Below, in pieces: positions 35,601 to 46,100 of a stretch of 64,000 nucleotides of DNA; position 1 is the first letter of the stretch, and every line of letters begins with the position of its first letter. This DNA is from Flavivirga jejuensis (GTDB lineage: Bacteria > Bacteroidota > Bacteroidia > Flavobacteriales > Flavobacteriaceae): NCBI RefSeq assembly GCF_030540765.1, contig NZ_JAUOEL010000008.1:124001-188000 (forward strand). Direction: 5' to 3'. Both the position numbers and the translations under genes were made by a program. A model generated the notes under the pieces. That model was not told the origin of the DNA, made no database searches, and was given only the letters and a program-made list of their open reading frames with translations.

Positions 35601-36348
35601 CTGTTCTGGAGAAACCTATACATGGTTTGGTACAGATTATACAACCAATCAAACGGCAACAACTATTGTGAATGATGGTTGTACGGCGGATCAGGTATTA
35701 AACTTAACAGTAACACCGAAACCTGCAGATGTCATTACTAACGAAACCATCTGTTCAGGAGAAACCTATACATGGTTTGGTACAGATTATACGACCAATC
35801 AAACAGCAACAACTATTGTGAATGATGGTTGTACAGCCAATCAAGTATTAAACTTAACAGTGGATACAGGTCTATTATACTATATAGATAGCGATTTAGA
35901 TGGTTTTGGTTCTACAACTAGTGTCATGTTATGCAGCTCTACCGCTCCTTCTGGATACGCTATAAATAATACTGATTGTAATGATGGGAACCCTAATATC
36001 AACCCAGATGCAACTGAAATATTTAATAACGCCATTGACGAAGATTGTGATGGCATTGCTCAAACGACATTGGAAATAGATAATTCCAACCTTGATAATA
36101 CGGCAATATCTCCAAACCCATTTAATAATTTTATTGAGATTAAACTACCTCAAAACTTTAATAATAGAGAATTTAATATCAAAATATTTGACCTAAATGG
36201 AAGACTTATGTTCAACAAAATACTTTTGAGCAACAATGGAATTATTAAAATCCCCAAATTAAGTAGCTTAGAAGAAGCCATTTACCTAATAAAAATTCTA
36301 AATATAGAAACAGGAAATAGTGTTCTAAAAAGAATAATTCGATATTAA
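32686..36348 (+). CDS. T9SS-exported N-formylglutamate amidohydrolase-like protein with 11 repeats, 1220 aa
   Basis: A signal peptide (1-20, ending TNAQ) is followed by an N-formylglutamate amidohydrolase-like domain of about 330 residues. APHGG is at 52-56, [15 protein letters not shown] near 113-127 and YIDLHGQSH at 164-172; these carry the His, Asp and Arg expected for a zinc amidohydrolase. Next comes a beta-rich linker, then eleven 50-residue repeats (512-1059), each with [17 protein letters not shown] and a conserved Cys pair. A MopE-like Ca-binding segment (DSDLDGFGS... [15 protein letters not shown]) and a T9SS type A sorting domain end the protein. The usual family member is cytoplasmic (histidine degradation), so an exported form probably has another acyl or peptide substrate. 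Confidence 0.85.
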   Translation: MKKRLFYLLICLIAYYTNAQTPGVSTFFEQSPGDTREYIEYIPGNLPIIISAPHGGVKQSGSTIGGVFYPDNDASLPDRNCGTNERDDNTEILVREIQEEIFNQTGCYAHVIINNLHRTKLDPNREINEATCGDSDAMDHWNAWHSFIDQASASVEANWGKGLYIDLHGQSHSIARVELGYNISSSQLNSSNLNGASIINNSTIKNLVSNNLGLLNHEELVRGSESLGAKLKATTATFYNNNVSSGCGVTSGYRAIPSNFDSGASDSCDDTRPFSNSYFAGDFYNNLRHGSGPAASDGTGGSGSIDGIMSEVNRRVRDLGTYKGNFFDSRPQTLVPFAKDYAAVILDYIDTHYNDFAKFTYSSSSYTTNGSDPTPSITGVSGGSFSSTSGLTINSTTGVIDVSNSVVGNYVVTYTAGTCGYYKQTQNVEITGFTPIASCQNINALLDGAGNVTITAAELNDGSSVGNLSINTSSFTCANLGANNVTLTATDPGNPGNTDSCVAIVTVTQPNKPADVITNETICSGETYTWFGTDYTTNQTATTIVNDGCTADQVLNLTVTPKPADVITNETICSGETYTWFGTDYTTNQTATTIVNDGCTANQVLNLTVTPKPADIITNETICSGETYTWFGTDYTTNQTATTIVNDGCTANQVLNLTVTPKPADVITNETICSGETYTWFGTDYTTNQTATTIVNDGCTADQVLNLTVTPKPADVITNETICSGETYTWFGTDYTTNQTATTIVNDGCTADQVLNLTVTPKPADVITNETICSGETYTWFGTDYTTNQTATTIVNDGCTANQVLNLTVTPKPADVITNETICSGETYTWFGTDYTTNQTATTIVNDGCTADQVLNLTVTPKPADVITNETICSGETYTWFGTDYTTNQTATTIVNDGCTADQVLNLTVTPKPADVITNETICSGETYTWFGTDYTTNQTATTIVNDGCTANQVLNLTVTPKPADIITNETICSGETYTWFGTDYTTNQTATTIVNDGCTADQVLNLTVTPKPADVITNETICSGETYTWFGTDYTTNQTATTIVNDGCTANQVLNLTVDTGLLYYIDSDLDGFGSTTSVMLCSSTAPSGYAINNTDCNDGNPNINPDATEIFNNAIDEDCDGIAQTTLEIDNSNLDNTAISPNPFNNFIEIKLPQNFNNREFNIKIFDLNGRLMFNKILLSNNGIIKIPKLSSLEEAIYLIKILNIETGNSVLKRIIRY
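34219..35865 (+). repeat. Eleven tandem 150-bp coding repeats
   Basis: Each unit encodes 50 residues from KPADVITN to LNLTVTP. Differences between units are mostly silent, with V/I at one site and D/N at another. The near identity implies recent amplification or homogenisation and possible length variation by recombination. Confidence 0.95.
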
Positions 36349-36457
36349 TCAATAAACTTACTCTTACAGGCAATAAATATACAGCTACAAAAATATGGAT
36401 TTGTTGAAAAATCCTTCTTTTTAATAATCTGTAAATCAACAAGTTATACCAAATATT

Positions 36458-36505
36458 CATTTCGTCGATTTTTTTTGCATTTAATCGATCCGACATATAT
36501 ATTTG
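36458..36505 (+). promoter_or_regulatory. Operator and promoter of the 2018-aa gene
   Basis: Half-sites CATTTCGTCGATT (36458) and CATTTAATCGATC (36478), 20 bases apart. The second lies between TTTG (36474-36477) and the -7 TATATTTG (36498-36505), a 20-base spacer. The leader is about 50 bases. Confidence 0.65.
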
Positions 36506-36557
36506 AACTCAATTTATTTGCCCCTTAGCTATAAATCAACCACTTACAACAAAAAAA

Positions 36558-39500
36558 ATGGTCTCTCAAAAAAAAACAATAACCTATATAATAGGTTTAC
36601 TTATTTCTATAAGCACATTTTCCCAAACAATATATTCTGAAGATTTTGAAACAAACTTTGATGTAGATACTAATGGCTGGACACTATCAAGTCCAACTGG
36701 TAATATGAATTGGGAAGGAGGAAACACAAATGGAGTCCCAAGTTCTTCAGGCACACCATCTGGAGGAACAGGACCAAGTGCAGCCAATTCAGGAAACTTT
36801 TTTACCTATGTTGAATCTTCTGGAGCCAATGCTCTTCTTAAAGAAGCAATAATAACGAGTCCTTCAATAGATTTGTCAGGATATACAAGTCCATCACTTT
36901 CCTTTTATTATCATATGTATGGAAATAATATTGGAGATTTAAATATCGATATTAATGATGGAGGAGGTTGGACAACCCTGCTTACAATATCAGGACAGCA
37001 ACAATCTAGTAATGGAGCAGCATGGCGTAACTCGTTATCTTCTGCAATAGACCTTTCTGCTTACACTGGTAGCACAGTTCAAATTAGGTTTCATGGAATA
37101 ACTTCAAATACTGGAAATTATTATCGTAGTGATTTTGCCGTTGATGATGTTTTAATAACTGGAACACTAATAGTTGGTCCAGAAATAAATATTCAAGGAA
37201 ATTTAACCGACATTGCTACTGGAGATACAACACCTATTATTGGAGATCACACCGAATTCGGTTCTATTGCCAATGCCACAACTTTCGATCGCACATTTAC
37301 TATTCAAAATACTGGTACTGCTACCCTAAATTTAACAGGAGGCACGCCTATAGTAGACATTAGTGGTAATGCTGCCTTTTCTGTTTTAACACAGCCTGGT
37401 GCTAATACTATTGCCAGTGGTGGAGATTTAACTTTCGTAGTTAGGTTTGCTCCTACAACCGACGTCACTAATGCCCAAGCCACAATTTCAATTGACAATA
37501 ATGACACTACAGATGGTGAAGATCCTTATACTTTTGTGGTACAAGGGTCATCATTTACACCTGCTCCAGAAATAAATATCCAGGGAAATTTAACCGATAT
37601 TGCTTCAGGCGATACCACACCTATAGCTGGAGATCACACCGAATTCGGTTCTATTGCCAATGCTACAACTTTCGATCGCACATTTACCATTCAAAATACT
37701 GGTACTGCTACCCTAAATTTAACAGGAGGCACGCCTATAGTAGACATTAGTGGTAATGCTGCCTTTTCTGTTTTAACACAGCCTGGTGCTAATACCATTG
37801 CTAGTGGTGGAGATGTAACTTTCGTAGTTAGGTTTGCTCCTACAACCGATATCACTAATGCACAAGCTACAATTTCTATTGATAATAATGACACTACAGG
37901 TGGTGAAGATCCTTATACTTTTGTGATACAAGGGTCATCATTTACACCTGCTCCAGAAATAAATATCCAAGGGAATTTAACCGATATTGCTTCAGGTGAT
38001 ACCACGCCTATAGCTGGAGATCACACCGAATTCGGTTCTATTGCCAATTCCACAACTTTCGATCGCACATTTACCATTCAAAATACTGGTACTGCTACCC
38101 TAAATTTAACAGGAGGCACGCCTATAGTAGACATTAGTGGTGATGCTACCTTTTCTGTTTTAACACAGCCTGGTGCTAATACCATTGCCAGTGGTGGAGA
38201 TGTAACTTTCGTAGTTAGGTTTGCTCCTACAACCGATGTCACTAATGCACAAGCTACAATTTCTATTGATAATAATGATGCCACAGGTAGTGAAAACCCA
38301 TATACATTTGTAATACAAGGGTCTTCATTTACACCAGCTCCAGAAATAAATATACAAGGAAACTCAATTGATATTGTTTCAGGAGATACCACGCCTGCTT
38401 TTGGTGATGATACCGAATTTGGAGCAACCATTACCTCAACAACAATTGATCATACTTTTACAATTCAAAATACAGGGCTATCTACTTTAAATCTAACTGG
38501 AGGATCCCCTTTAGTTGCTATTAGTGGTGATGCGGCATTTTCTATTTTAACACAACCAAGTGCTAGCAGTATTGCCAGTGGTGGAGATGTAACTTTCGTT
38601 GTTAGATTTGCTCCCACTATAGTCGGTTCAAATCTACAAGCAACTATTTCTATTGCTAATGATGACAGTGATGAAAATCCATATACTTTTGTTGTACAAG
38701 GTTCTGCACTACTGACTAATTCGCCAGGAAATGTTAGTTCTAACTTACAATTATGGTTACGTGCAGACCAAGGTATTGCTTTAACAGGAACAGATGTAGA
38801 TTCATGGTCGGATCAATCTACCAATGGATTTACTGGAACATCTGAAGGAACAGCAGATGCTGAATATGTTACTTCTGGACTTAACTATAATCCTATTTTA
38901 CGATTTTCTGGAAATTCATTTTATAATTTAGGGAACCCTTCCCAGTTAGACCTGCAACCAAACACAGATGAAATGACCATTATTACTGTGGTTGTTACCG
39001 CTGGGGCAACTACAGGAACTGTATTTGGTAAATCAAATAGTTCAACACGTAACTATCAAGTTTGGTTTGGTACCACAGATCGTGTATTACACCATACATT
39101 AGGAAGACAAGGAGGCAATCAAGCCGTACGCTGGGGAACAATTTACGCCTTAAATGAACCTAAAATTACAACTGGTATTGTTTCTAATACTGGTAATAGC
39201 CTTACCAGACTATCTCCATATGTTAATGGCGTGCTTGATCCTGCCGATGTAAATAATGGAACTTCTACAGGAAACTCTGTAACAGATGTTTTAGTTGGAG
39301 CAAGAAGGAGTGGTACAAATTCTGGTTCTGGTTATCGTTATAATGGAGACATTGCAGAAATTATAATGTACGATAGAGACTTAAATGCTACAGAGCAACA
39401 AAAAGTAGAATCCTATTTATCCATAAAATATGGTGTTACGCTAGGGTCAAATGATGCTTTTTGGGACACTGCAACCAATACGTCTTCGTCATTTGGATAC

Positions 39501-42500
39501 GCAGGAACCAGCTATGATTATATAGCTTCTGATGGTAGTACACTTTGGGATGGCGCTCTAAATGCTGGTTATGGATATAATGTTTTTGGTATTGCTAGAG
39601 ATGACGATTCAAACTTATTACAGCAAAAATCTAAAAGTGTTAATGTGATACCAGAACCCATTTTAACAATGGAAGCAGAATCTGGCTCTTTAAATACTAA
39701 TTTAAGTTATTTACTGGTTGGTAACAATGGCGATAATATAGCGTTAACCACTTCAAGTCTTCCTATACGATCAACAAATATTTTAGAAAGAAGATGGATT
39801 GTTAGGGAAAGTACTAATGATCCAGGAACGGTTACATTAGAATTTGATTTAAGCACATCACCTATCACAGATACCCAAGGAGCAAATTTAGAGTTATTAA
39901 TAGCAGATAATACAAGTTTTAATAATTACAAAAATATTGCAGGTACTTACAATGCAACTACAGATATTTTAACCTTTACAGGAATAAATTTTGAAAATGC
40001 AGAATATTTTACGTTAGGTACCACTGAAGAATACCAAGATACTTACCATTTAAGTTTTAATGGTACTACGAGATATATTGATCTTGGAGACAATAATGAT
40101 TTAACTGGAAATTTCACCATCTCTGCATGGATAAAAAGCAACACAAATAATAGAACCATAATTTCTAAAGGAAGCGCAGCTGGTTACGAGTTTAGTATTA
40201 ATAGTTCTGGGAACTTAGTTATGAATTTTAATTCTGGGACACAAACAGTAACATCAACTAATAGTGTGCCTCAAAATATATGGCACCATGTTGCTGTAAT
40301 CTATAACGGAACAACCACTAAAATTTATATCGATGGCATAGAAGATGGAACTGCTAATATTAGTACGTCACCTGTTGCCAATTCAGAAAGTTTCCTAATT
40401 GGTGCTTCTGGAAGTTCACCAAGCAATTTTTTCTCGGGTGAAATGGATGAGTTAAGAATTTGGAATCGTGCTTTAACTGTAGATCAACTTAGATTTGTTA
40501 TGAATCAGGAAATTGAAGTTTCTGGAGGAAATGTATATGGTACTATAATTCCTCAAACAGTAACTAAGCACGAAACGAGTAGTATACCCTCAGCAGATTT
40601 ATTAGCATACTATCCATTTTCTCACATAAAAGGCAATTGTGTCTTAAATGAATCTTCAAACACAACACAAAACGGAAGACTTTACAACCTCCCTACCAGT
40701 TCAATAGAAAATCAAACAACGCCCCTACCGTTTATTTCTAACGCCAATACAGATTGGGATGTATCTGCCACTTGGTTAAATAATGGCGTACAGTACATCC
40801 CTAACACGACAATTAATGGAACAAATGTAGATTGGAATATTGTTGAAATTAATCATAATATTTCTGTTGACAGAGATTTAAATGTTTTGGCATTACTGTC
40901 CAATTCTAACGAACTTACCATAAATGGTAATACAGCCTTAAATACAGGACATGGGTTAACCATAACTCACTATTTAAAACTTGATGGTTCTATAGATTTA
41001 GAAGGGGAATCTCAGCTAATCCAAACTACAGGTAGTGATTTTGATGCTACAAGTACGGGGACTTTAGAAAGAGACCAACAAGGCACTTCTAATACCTATT
41101 TATATAACTATTGGGCTTCGCCTGTTGCTCCTACAAGTAATACAAATTACACCTTGCCTAATGTATTCAATAATATTAATTTTCTGGGCTCTGGGTATAA
41201 TGGTACAGCTCTACCTGTTGCTGTTGCAGATTATTGGATATGGAAATATGCCAATAGAGTAAGTGATACCTATTCTGAGTGGCAACATATTAGAAGTACA
41301 GGAACAGTATCACCTGGAGAAGGATTCACTATGAAAGGTCCTGGTACAGCAACTCCAGACCAAAACTACGAATTACTAGGACAACCAAATAATGGAGATA
41401 TTACTTTAACACTAAGTAAGGATAATGATTATTTAGTTGGAAACCCTTACCCATCGGCTATTGATGCCAATACTTTTATTTTAGATCATCTTAGTGTTAC
41501 AGAAGGTGGTAATTATTCAAATGCAACAGAAAATATTATTAATGGTGCGCTCTATTTTTGGGATCATTTTGCTATTAACACACATGTATTAAACTCATAT
41601 CAAGGAGGCTATGCGATTTATACATTAATGGGAGGTGCGCTCTCTATTTCAAATGATGTGAGAATTGATGCTACTGGAGGCGTAGGTACAAAACTGCCAG
41701 AAAGGTATATTCCAGTTGGTCAGGGATTTTTTGTGTCCGCGGTACTAGATGCTAATTTAATTGGAGATCCAAACGATCCTGCCATAACATTACCAGTTAA
41801 TGGTGGAACTATCACTTTTAGAAACAGCCAACGTGTGTTCCAAAAAGAGGTCGTTTCTGGATCAAATACTGGATCTTTATTCCTTAAGACTAATTCTAAA
41901 GGAAAATCGGCTACAACTCATAAAGAAACAGATCCAAGAGAAAAAATCAGACTAATGTTTGATTCTCCAGATGGTTACCACCGTCAATTACTTGTTGGCA
42001 TTGATGAAAACGCATCCAACGGATTTGATATAGGGTATGATGCGCAGCTTATTGAATCTAATAGTGAAGACATGTATTGGCATGCTAATAATTCCAACTT
42101 AATCATTCAGGCAGTTAATAACTTTAATAAAGAACAAATACTTCCCTTAGGTGTGAAAATAAACACAGAAGGTTTAGCCACAATAAAAATTGATGAATTA
42201 AAAAATATCGATAGCAATCAAAACATTTATTTACACGATAAGGAGCTAAATACATATCATGACTTACAACAAAATGATTATGAAGTTTATTTAACCTCGG
42301 GTGAGCATTTAGAACGTTTTGAAATAACATTCTCAAATAATAATACATTGCTAGATGTAGACTCTGTTGAAAATAAGGACCTACAAGTATATTTCTCTAA
42401 TAAAAAAGAGAGTATTATTGTTCATAACCCTATTTTAAAACAAATTAAATCTATAGAAGTATATAATATTTTAGGGCAATCTATTTATGAATTTAACACA

Positions 42501-42614
42501 GAAACCAATAAAAATTATATAGAAAATAAAACACCTAATATTATAACTGGTACTTATATTATCAAAATGAAAACAGAAGCAGAAACCATTTCTAAAAAAG
42601 TATTAGTTAAATAA
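36558..42614 (+). CDS. T9SS-exported LamG / choice-of-anchor-D multidomain protein, 2018 aa
   Basis: A signal peptide (about 1-23) leads into a MAM-like domain (EDFETNF... DDVLIT, about 28-204). Four choice-of-anchor-D repeats follow (208-720; three nearly identical, one diverged), then a ConA-like segment (LQLWLRADQG...), a LamG domain (about 1155-1310, FTISAWIKSNTNN... MDELRIWN) and a C-terminal module of about 630 residues shared with the products of 52278 and 57826 (HYLKLDGSIDLEGESQLIQT, NPYPSAIDANTFILDH). It closes with a T9SS type A sorting domain. The exported modules suggest binding of polysaccharide or a role as adhesin or surface scaffold. The exact ligand is not visible. Confidence 0.85.
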   Translation: MVSQKKTITYIIGLLISISTFSQTIYSEDFETNFDVDTNGWTLSSPTGNMNWEGGNTNGVPSSSGTPSGGTGPSAANSGNFFTYVESSGANALLKEAIITSPSIDLSGYTSPSLSFYYHMYGNNIGDLNIDINDGGGWTTLLTISGQQQSSNGAAWRNSLSSAIDLSAYTGSTVQIRFHGITSNTGNYYRSDFAVDDVLITGTLIVGPEINIQGNLTDIATGDTTPIIGDHTEFGSIANATTFDRTFTIQNTGTATLNLTGGTPIVDISGNAAFSVLTQPGANTIASGGDLTFVVRFAPTTDVTNAQATISIDNNDTTDGEDPYTFVVQGSSFTPAPEINIQGNLTDIASGDTTPIAGDHTEFGSIANATTFDRTFTIQNTGTATLNLTGGTPIVDISGNAAFSVLTQPGANTIASGGDVTFVVRFAPTTDITNAQATISIDNNDTTGGEDPYTFVIQGSSFTPAPEINIQGNLTDIASGDTTPIAGDHTEFGSIANSTTFDRTFTIQNTGTATLNLTGGTPIVDISGDATFSVLTQPGANTIASGGDVTFVVRFAPTTDVTNAQATISIDNNDATGSENPYTFVIQGSSFTPAPEINIQGNSIDIVSGDTTPAFGDDTEFGATITSTTIDHTFTIQNTGLSTLNLTGGSPLVAISGDAAFSILTQPSASSIASGGDVTFVVRFAPTIVGSNLQATISIANDDSDENPYTFVVQGSALLTNSPGNVSSNLQLWLRADQGIALTGTDVDSWSDQSTNGFTGTSEGTADAEYVTSGLNYNPILRFSGNSFYNLGNPSQLDLQPNTDEMTIITVVVTAGATTGTVFGKSNSSTRNYQVWFGTTDRVLHHTLGRQGGNQAVRWGTIYALNEPKITTGIVSNTGNSLTRLSPYVNGVLDPADVNNGTSTGNSVTDVLVGARRSGTNSGSGYRYNGDIAEIIMYDRDLNATEQQKVESYLSIKYGVTLGSNDAFWDTATNTSSSFGYAGTSYDYIASDGSTLWDGALNAGYGYNVFGIARDDDSNLLQQKSKSVNVIPEPILTMEAESGSLNTNLSYLLVGNNGDNIALTTSSLPIRSTNILERRWIVRESTNDPGTVTLEFDLSTSPITDTQGANLELLIADNTSFNNYKNIAGTYNATTDILTFTGINFENAEYFTLGTTEEYQDTYHLSFNGTTRYIDLGDNNDLTGNFTISAWIKSNTNNRTIISKGSAAGYEFSINSSGNLVMNFNSGTQTVTSTNSVPQNIWHHVAVIYNGTTTKIYIDGIEDGTANISTSPVANSESFLIGASGSSPSNFFSGEMDELRIWNRALTVDQLRFVMNQEIEVSGGNVYGTIIPQTVTKHETSSIPSADLLAYYPFSHIKGNCVLNESSNTTQNGRLYNLPTSSIENQTTPLPFISNANTDWDVSATWLNNGVQYIPNTTINGTNVDWNIVEINHNISVDRDLNVLALLSNSNELTINGNTALNTGHGLTITHYLKLDGSIDLEGESQLIQTTGSDFDATSTGTLERDQQGTSNTYLYNYWASPVAPTSNTNYTLPNVFNNINFLGSGYNGTALPVAVADYWIWKYANRVSDTYSEWQHIRSTGTVSPGEGFTMKGPGTATPDQNYELLGQPNNGDITLTLSKDNDYLVGNPYPSAIDANTFILDHLSVTEGGNYSNATENIINGALYFWDHFAINTHVLNSYQGGYAIYTLMGGALSISNDVRIDATGGVGTKLPERYIPVGQGFFVSAVLDANLIGDPNDPAITLPVNGGTITFRNSQRVFQKEVVSGSNTGSLFLKTNSKGKSATTHKETDPREKIRLMFDSPDGYHRQLLVGIDENASNGFDIGYDAQLIESNSEDMYWHANNSNLIIQAVNNFNKEQILPLGVKINTEGLATIKIDELKNIDSNQNIYLHDKELNTYHDLQQNDYEVYLTSGEHLERFEITFSNNNTLLDVDSVENKDLQVYFSNKKESIIVHNPILKQIKSIEVYNILGQSIYEFNTETNKNYIENKTPNIITGTYIIKMKTEAETISKKVLVK
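37179..38711 (+). repeat. Four tandem 387-bp coding repeats
   Basis: Units start at 37179, 37566, 37953 and 38340 with PEINIQGN. The first three are almost identical in DNA, the fourth is diverged and slightly shorter. Each encodes one choice-of-anchor-D domain of 129 residues. Confidence 0.9.
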
Positions 42615-43171
42615 TAGTTTTCCAAAATACTTTGCAAAAGGGGTTCGTGTCATTCAGAACGAAGTGAAGAATCTCACTGTCTTTACATTAAATAAAAATA
42701 AAAGGTTTTGAATTTCAATCCTGAGCGGGTATTTCTTAATGAGATCCTTTAAAGATGCTTCGCTGTGCTCTGGACGACAAACGATTGAAAAATTAATCAT
42801 TTATATATAATAAAAAAAAACGTCAATGGTAGATCTGTGTTAAAAATTTTAACTAGCGGATGAAATGACGTAATTGAGGTGTCATTCAGGAGGTACGACT
42901 GAAGAATCTTTAAAGATTAATGATAAAGATTCTTCGCTGCGCTCTGAATGACAAATAATTGAAAATAAAGTATTTACAAAAAAATATCAATGATAGCGAA
43001 GCGAAGAATCTCACTATCTTTACATTAAATAAAAATAAAGGGTTTCGGATTTCAATCCTGAGCAGGTATTTCTTAATGAGATCCTTTAAAGATACTTCAT
43101 TGCATACAGAATGACTCTTTTAAGCAACCACTTTCTTTGTTTTAAAGCAAAGAGTTTACTACTCCATAGAT
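42615..43171. repeat. Spacer packed with dispersed flavobacterial repeats
   Basis: A 96-bp direct repeat occurs at 42666-42761 and 43003-43098 with few differences (starting GAAGAATCTCAC). Between them is an inverted pair, GTCATTCAG (42881) with CTGAATGAC (42944), enclosing two copies of the GAAGAATCTT motif in opposite orientation. No gene is visible. Confidence 0.7.
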
Positions 43172-46100
43172 TTAGTCTTTAATTAACTTCTTTGTTATAG
43201 TAGTTCCAGAGCTTTTACTCATAATTTTAATAAAGTAAGCACCTTTACTTAATTGATTTAAACCAATTGCTATTTCAACTTTGCCATTTTTACTTAGCAC
43301 ATTTTTATTGTAAATAATTCTTCCTTTTAAATCGAATAGTACAATCTCAAATGTGTCATTATTATAATTTAATGGCACTTTTACGTTAATAGTTTCATTA
43401 AATGGATTGGGTATTATAGATACATTTTCAAGATTAAAACTATCAGCACCTAAAGTTGTTTGAGCTGTTCCGTCACAATCTTCATCAATAGCATTATCAG
43501 GAATTTCGGTTGCATCGGGATTAATACCCACATCAGAATCATTACAATCCGTTACTGGTAATATACTTGTTGTATAACCTAATCCAGGACTCGTACAACT
43601 TTGTGTTGTTGATACCGCATAATTATCTCCATCAGAATCTAAATACCATACTGTATCGGGATTAATACCCACATCGGAATCATTACAATCCGTTACTGGC
43701 AATATACTTGTTGTATAACCTAATCCTGGACTCGTACAACTTTGTGTTGTTGATACCGCATAATTATCTCCATCCGAATCTAAATACCATACTGTATCGG
43801 GATTAATACCCACATCAGAATCATTACAATCCGTTACTGGTAATATACTTGTTGTATAACCTAATCCTGGACTCGTACAACTTTGTGTTGTTGATACTGC
43901 ATAATTATCTCCATCCGAATCTAAATACCATACCGTATCGGGATTAATGCCTACATCGGAATCATTACAATCCGTTACTGGCAGTATGCTTGTCGTATAA
44001 CCTACCCCAGGACTCGTACAACTTTGTGTTGTTGATACCGCATAATTATCTCCATCAGAATCTAAATACCATACTATATCGGGGTTAATACCCACATCAG
44101 AATCATTACAATCCGTTACTGGTAATATACTTGTCGTATAACCTAATCCTGGACTCGTACAACTTTGCGTTGTTGATACCGCATAATTATCTCCATCGGA
44201 ATCTAAATACCATGTAGTACTAAGATCTTGAATTTGAACAAGTGTTAAAACAATATCATAAACTGCAAAGGCATCCATTTTACCAGTAAAATAAGCATCT
44301 GAAGAATTTTGAAAACTATCATTTCCACTTAATTTTCCTCCAATGCCACCATAACTAAAATGACTGGATATAGATGAAGGTGCTCCTGTATTAATGGCTA
44401 CTTGTACACCATCTATATACAATTTATGACTTGTCGTCGCACCATCATAAACTAAAGCGATATGATGCCAATCACCATCATTTGGAAAAGGTGCGCTTAA
44501 TGTCGTTTCAATAGAAGAAGACTCTCTAACTATTGATTCTAAATTTGAACCATTCAGTCTTATAGCAATACCAATGTTCTGACCTCCTTCATCAAATATA
44601 TCTTGAATTCCTGTTAAATTAGTTGGTTTAATCCAAGCAGCAATACTTCTTGAACTTGTTGATGCATTTAAAAAATTATCTGGAGAAACACCATTAGTGG
44701 CATATTGAATAGCTTCGGTTCCATTAAAAACGACAGATCGGTCACCTTCTTTAAAATCTAAAATATCGTATGAAATCCCTGTGGATGTTAAAGCTGTTGG
44801 ATTATGTGCATTTCCAGAAGCATCATCTGTATTACTTGCTATATCAAAATCCCAATAAGCTTCATATCCACTTGTTGGCTGACAACCAGCTGTTGAATTG
44901 GCAATAACGAAACATGAAGCGTTCTGAATTAGTGACACCGATAAGGCCGTGTTATACACAGAAAAGGCATCCATTTTACCTGTAAAATAGCTATCTGCGG
45001 CAACACCAAAACTATCCCAACTACCAATCACGCCAGCAATACCACCTCCTGTAGTATTATGAGTACCAATAGAACTAGGTGCCGAACTGCTTGTAGCTGC
45101 TTCTACACCATCAATATATAGTTTCTGACTCGTAATCGACCCATCATATACTAAAGCAACATGATGCCAATCGCCATCCGATGGAAAAGCAACACTCAAA
45201 CTATTTGAAATTGTTGAAGACGTTCTTACAATAGACTCTAAATTGGAGCCATTAAGACGCATGGCTATACCTACCGTATTACCGCCTTCATCAAAAATTT
45301 CTTGAATTCCTGACAAATTAGTAGGTTTAATCCATACTGAAACTGTTCTGGCAGTTGTTATTTCAGATAAAAATGTAGCACTGCTATAGTTTATATCGAC
45401 CGTGCCATCAAATATGACCGATTGATCTCCTTCTTTAAAATCTACTGCATCATAAGTTAACGTACCATTTATTGGGTTGGGATCATTCCCATTTCCAGAA
45501 GCATCATTGGCATCACTAACAGAATCAAAATCCCAATAAGCTTCATATCCTGCTGCTGCCTGACAACCATCGGTTGAATTTGAACCACCTCCAGAAGTAC
45601 TAATTATATAGGGCAAAGGAACCGTTTCTCCATTACTTCTGTAAGTTGGCAAAGGAGCCGATATATTGATTAAATGATTCTGTAAATCGGTACTCATATC
45701 ATTACCAATAGTCAATGTTGCTAAATCTGGACTTCCCGTTAATAAATTAGTAGTTTCACTAATATCATTTATTAAATCATATAATTCATAAGACGCTGTT
45801 TCATAATTATGTATGAGTTTATAATCTCCTTTTCTAATAACAGAAACAGGTCTTGCATCTCGGTTTGAATCTATAAGATACCCTGGATAATGCCAATATA
45901 AGGCGTCTCTGCCTAAAGCTGTTCCGTTAGTTAATAGTTGCCAATGACTCAATCCATCTATATCATAACCACTTGGTAAAGTACCACCAGCAGCCTCTAC
46001 AAATGTTGGGTATATATCGAATCCAACAATAGGAGTTGTATTAATTGTACCCTTATTTAATAGCCAAGGAGCCTCAGACCATACAATACTAACAGATCTA

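Noticed and set aside
34219-38711. Possible CRISPR or satellite arrays
   Set aside because: The 150- and 387-bp repeats are in-frame protein repeats without spacers.
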